DNA of 48,508 bases from Rhodospirillales bacterium (GTDB taxonomy: Bacteria; Pseudomonadota; Alphaproteobacteria; Acetobacterales; Acetobacteraceae), in the NCBI GenBank assembly GCA_947447625.1, contig CANFKS010000018.1, forward strand, positions 1-48,508. Direction: 5' to 3'. A program made the position numbers and the translations under genes. Below are positions 45,074 to 48,508 of this stretch, piece after piece (the stretch's first letter is position 1; every line of letters starts with the position of its first letter). The notes under the pieces were generated by a model. The model saw nothing but the letters and a program-made list of their open reading frames with translations. It was not told the origin of the DNA and did no database searches.

Positions 45074-46264
45074 ATGACCTTCCGCACCCTCGATGGCTTC
45101 ACCGTATCGGGCAAGCGCGTGTTGCTGCGCGCCGATCTCAATGTGCCGGTGCGGGACGGGCGGATCACCGATCTCACCCGCATCGAACGCCTGTCGCCGA
45201 CCATTCGCGAATTGTCGGACAAGGGCGCGCGGGTGATCGTGTGCTCGCATTTCGACCGGCCGAAGGGCAAGCGGGTGCCGGAGATGTCGCTGGCGCCGAT
45301 GGCCGAGGCGCTCGGCCGGGTGCTGGGGCGCAAGGTGGGGTTCGCCGAGGATTGCATCGGTGCGCCGGCGGTGGCGGCGATTGCAGCCCTGCATGACGGC
45401 GATGTGATGGTGTTGGAAAACACCCGGTTCCATGCCGGCGAGGAAAAGAACGATCCGGCGTTCAGTGCTGAATTGGCCGGGCTTGCCGACCTGTTCGTTA
45501 ACGATGCCTTCTCGGCGGCGCACCGGGCCCATGCCTCGACCGAGGGGGTGGCGCATCTGCTGCCGTCCTGCGCGGGGCGCCTGATGCAGGCGGAGCTTGA
45601 GGCGCTGGGCCGGGCGCTGCTGCATCCGGAGCGGCCGGTGCTGGCGATCGTCGGCGGGGCGAAGGTCTCGACCAAGCTCGATCTGCTCGGCAATCTGGTG
45701 AGCAAGGTCGATGTGCTCGTGATCGGCGGCGCGATGGCCAACACGTTCCTTTCGGCGCAGGGCATCGCGGTCGGCAAATCCCTCCAGGAGGGGGAGATGC
45801 ATGCCACGGCGCTCGAAATCCTGGGCAAGGCGAAGGCGGCGGGCTGCGAGATCATGCTGCCGGTCGATGCCGTGACGGCCACCGAATTCCGCGCCGATCC
45901 GCCGGTTTCAACGGTCAAGATCGCGGATGTCGCGGCGGATGCGATGATCCTCGATGTGGGGCCGGCGACGGTGGCGCTGCTGATCGCGAAGCTGGCCGAG
46001 GTCAAGACGCTGGTGTGGAACGGGCCGCTCGGCGCCTTCGAAATCCCGCCCTTCGATGCAGCGACCGTGGCGCTCGCCAAGGCTGCCGCGGCGGCGACGG
46101 TGGCGGGGCGGCTGTTGAGCGTGGGCGGTGGCGGCGATACCGTCTCGGCGCTGCGCCATGCCGGAGTGTCGGAGCAGATGACCTATGTGTCCTCGGCCGG
46201 TGGCGCCTTTCTCGAATGGCTCGAAGGCAAGGTTCTGCCCGGGGTGGCCGCGCTTTCGGATTAA
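45074..46264 (+). CDS. pgk: Phosphoglycerate kinase
   Basis: A 396-aa kinase making ATP and 3-phosphoglycerate from 1,3-bisphosphoglycerate. It has [34 protein letters not shown], the hinge region [12 protein letters not shown] and the C-terminal [18 protein letters not shown] at 45074; frame upstream is repeat sequence. Confidence 0.96.
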   Translation: MTFRTLDGFTVSGKRVLLRADLNVPVRDGRITDLTRIERLSPTIRELSDKGARVIVCSHFDRPKGKRVPEMSLAPMAEALGRVLGRKVGFAEDCIGAPAVAAIAALHDGDVMVLENTRFHAGEEKNDPAFSAELAGLADLFVNDAFSAAHRAHASTEGVAHLLPSCAGRLMQAELEALGRALLHPERPVLAIVGGAKVSTKLDLLGNLVSKVDVLVIGGAMANTFLSAQGIAVGKSLQEGEMHATALEILGKAKAAGCEIMLPVDAVTATEFRADPPVSTVKIADVAADAMILDVGPATVALLIAKLAEVKTLVWNGPLGAFEIPPFDAATVALAKAAAAATVAGRLLSVGGGGDTVSALRHAGVSEQMTYVSSAGGAFLEWLEGKVLPGVAALSD

Positions 46265-46277
46265 GATTTGTTCGTAT

Positions 46278-46332
46278 TTGGTAGACAAATGTCTCGGAAA
46301 TAAGATAGATTTTATCCGTTTCCGTTAACGGA
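46278..46332 (+). promoter_or_regulatory. Promoter with downstream palindrome before a small gene
   Basis: TTGGTA (46278-46283), 17 nt, TAAGAT (46301-46306), then the perfect palindrome TCCGTTAACGGA (46321-46332) preceded by a further TCCGTT. The palindrome would lie near +10 to +20, a repressor-like position. Another dyad ATTTGT/ACAAAT (46266-46290) overlaps the -35. Confidence 0.5.
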
Positions 46333-46342
46333 TTGTACACCA

Positions 46343-46573
46343 ATGCATCCGAGACTGATGCGCATGATATCGCCCCATTCCCTTTCCGCCTTCTCGGCGA
46401 GTATCGCCGCCGGCGGGATCTCGGCCACCGGTGGCGTGCAAAAAGCACGCAGCCAGCAGGCCCCTGCGCAGAGCACGGCGCCGGCCCCGCAAAGCACGGG
46501 TCCGGCGCCAGGCGCCCCACGCCAACCCGGGCAGGTCATGCCGCGCGGCTCGCTGCTGGATTTGTCGGTGTAG
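46343..46573 (+). CDS. Small hypothetical protein
   Basis: A 76-aa product, MHPRLMRMISPHSLSAFSAS followed by a Gly/Ala segment and a Pro/Gln/Ala-rich C-terminus. No domain recognised. It has its own good promoter and a palindrome, but no ribosome binding site before ATG 46343; ATGs at 46358 and 46364 are alternatives. It ends before the thiC promoter. Confidence 0.45.
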   Translation: MHPRLMRMISPHSLSAFSASIAAGGISATGGVQKARSQQAPAQSTAPAPQSTGPAPGAPRQPGQVMPRGSLLDLSV

Positions 46574-46590
46574 CGCCCCGCTCTCCTGGA

Positions 46591-46619
46591 TTGACAGCGC
46601 GGCCACAAGTGTGGATTGC
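46591..46619 (+). promoter_or_regulatory. Candidate thiC promoter
   Basis: Perfect TTGACA (46591-46596), 17 nt, GATTGC (46614-46619). It predicts a transcript beginning just before the TPP riboswitch. Confidence 0.5.
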
Positions 46620-46626
46620 TCCACCC

Positions 46627-48508
<1,882 letters not shown>

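Noticed and set aside
43712-45802. Minus-strand open frame of 696 codons across tkt, gap and pgk
   Set aside because: It crosses three well-conserved genes and an intergenic repeat, with Arg/His-rich low-information sequence.

Overview
The window is one contiguous, high-GC chromosomal segment from an alphaproteobacterium. It is most like Rhodospirillales/Acetobacteraceae, and an Acidiphilium-type acidophile would fit, but no rRNA is present so the genus is inference. Supporting points are a C4-pathway 5-aminolevulinate synthase, the gene order gpmI-envC-ctpA-yibQ-like-rppH, a petABC bc1 operon, very strong GC bias at third codon positions, and many intergenic hairpin repeats. No phage, plasmid, CRISPR or complete insertion sequence was found. 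Most genes are housekeeping or central metabolism.

Layout. 0-7 kb: trpS, a D-2-hydroxyacid dehydrogenase, then a catabolic-looking group (SDR, class III CoA-transferase, acetamidase/formamidase, and a convergent second SDR). 7-9 kb: a secreted lytic transglycosylase, a dyad-rich spacer, a probable small RNA with its own promoter and terminator, N-formylglutamate amidohydrolase and tRNA-Val(GAC). 9-12.5 kb: a TauD-like dioxygenase and argD-argF. 12.7-17 kb: recX-azlC-azlD and hemA-rRNA methyltransferase as overlapping runs, with an FNR/FixK-like box before hemA. 17-24 kb: dienelactone hydrolase, a DUF4169 protein, and the envelope operon gpmI-envC-ctpA-yibQ-like-rppH on the minus strand. 24-30 kb: a proline-repeat protein from an apparently leaderless promoter, a tiny LptM-like lipoprotein behind argH, TlpA, a GNAT enzyme, penicillin-binding protein 1A and a PaaG-like crotonase. 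30-34 kb: pterin dehydratase, zincin peptidase, class II aldolase, lipoprotein and DMT exporter, then a 155-bp AT-rich inverted-repeat element. 34-40 kb: mtnP, petABC (minus), hemF and an MFS carrier. 40-48.5 kb: a secreted pseudoprotease with an SH3-like region, tkt-gap-pgk, a small hypothetical protein, and a TPP riboswitch controlling thiC, which runs off the right edge.

The most striking non-genic feature is a two-hairpin element of about 100 bp (REP/MITE-like). It has nine recognisable copies plus a degenerate one, in both orientations, almost always at the 3' ends of genes and never in a purely divergent promoter region. Its hairpin stems covary between copies, and it supplies the stop codon of seven genes. 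The other leading candidates for follow-up are the 87-nt small RNA at 7926-8012, whose loop carries CU-rich anti-Shine-Dalgarno-like motifs, and the triad-less pseudoprotease at 40.2-41.7 kb. By eye the plus strand is C-rich up to about 27 kb and G-rich after about 30 kb whichever strand is coding. This looks like a replication-strand skew switch and should be measured.
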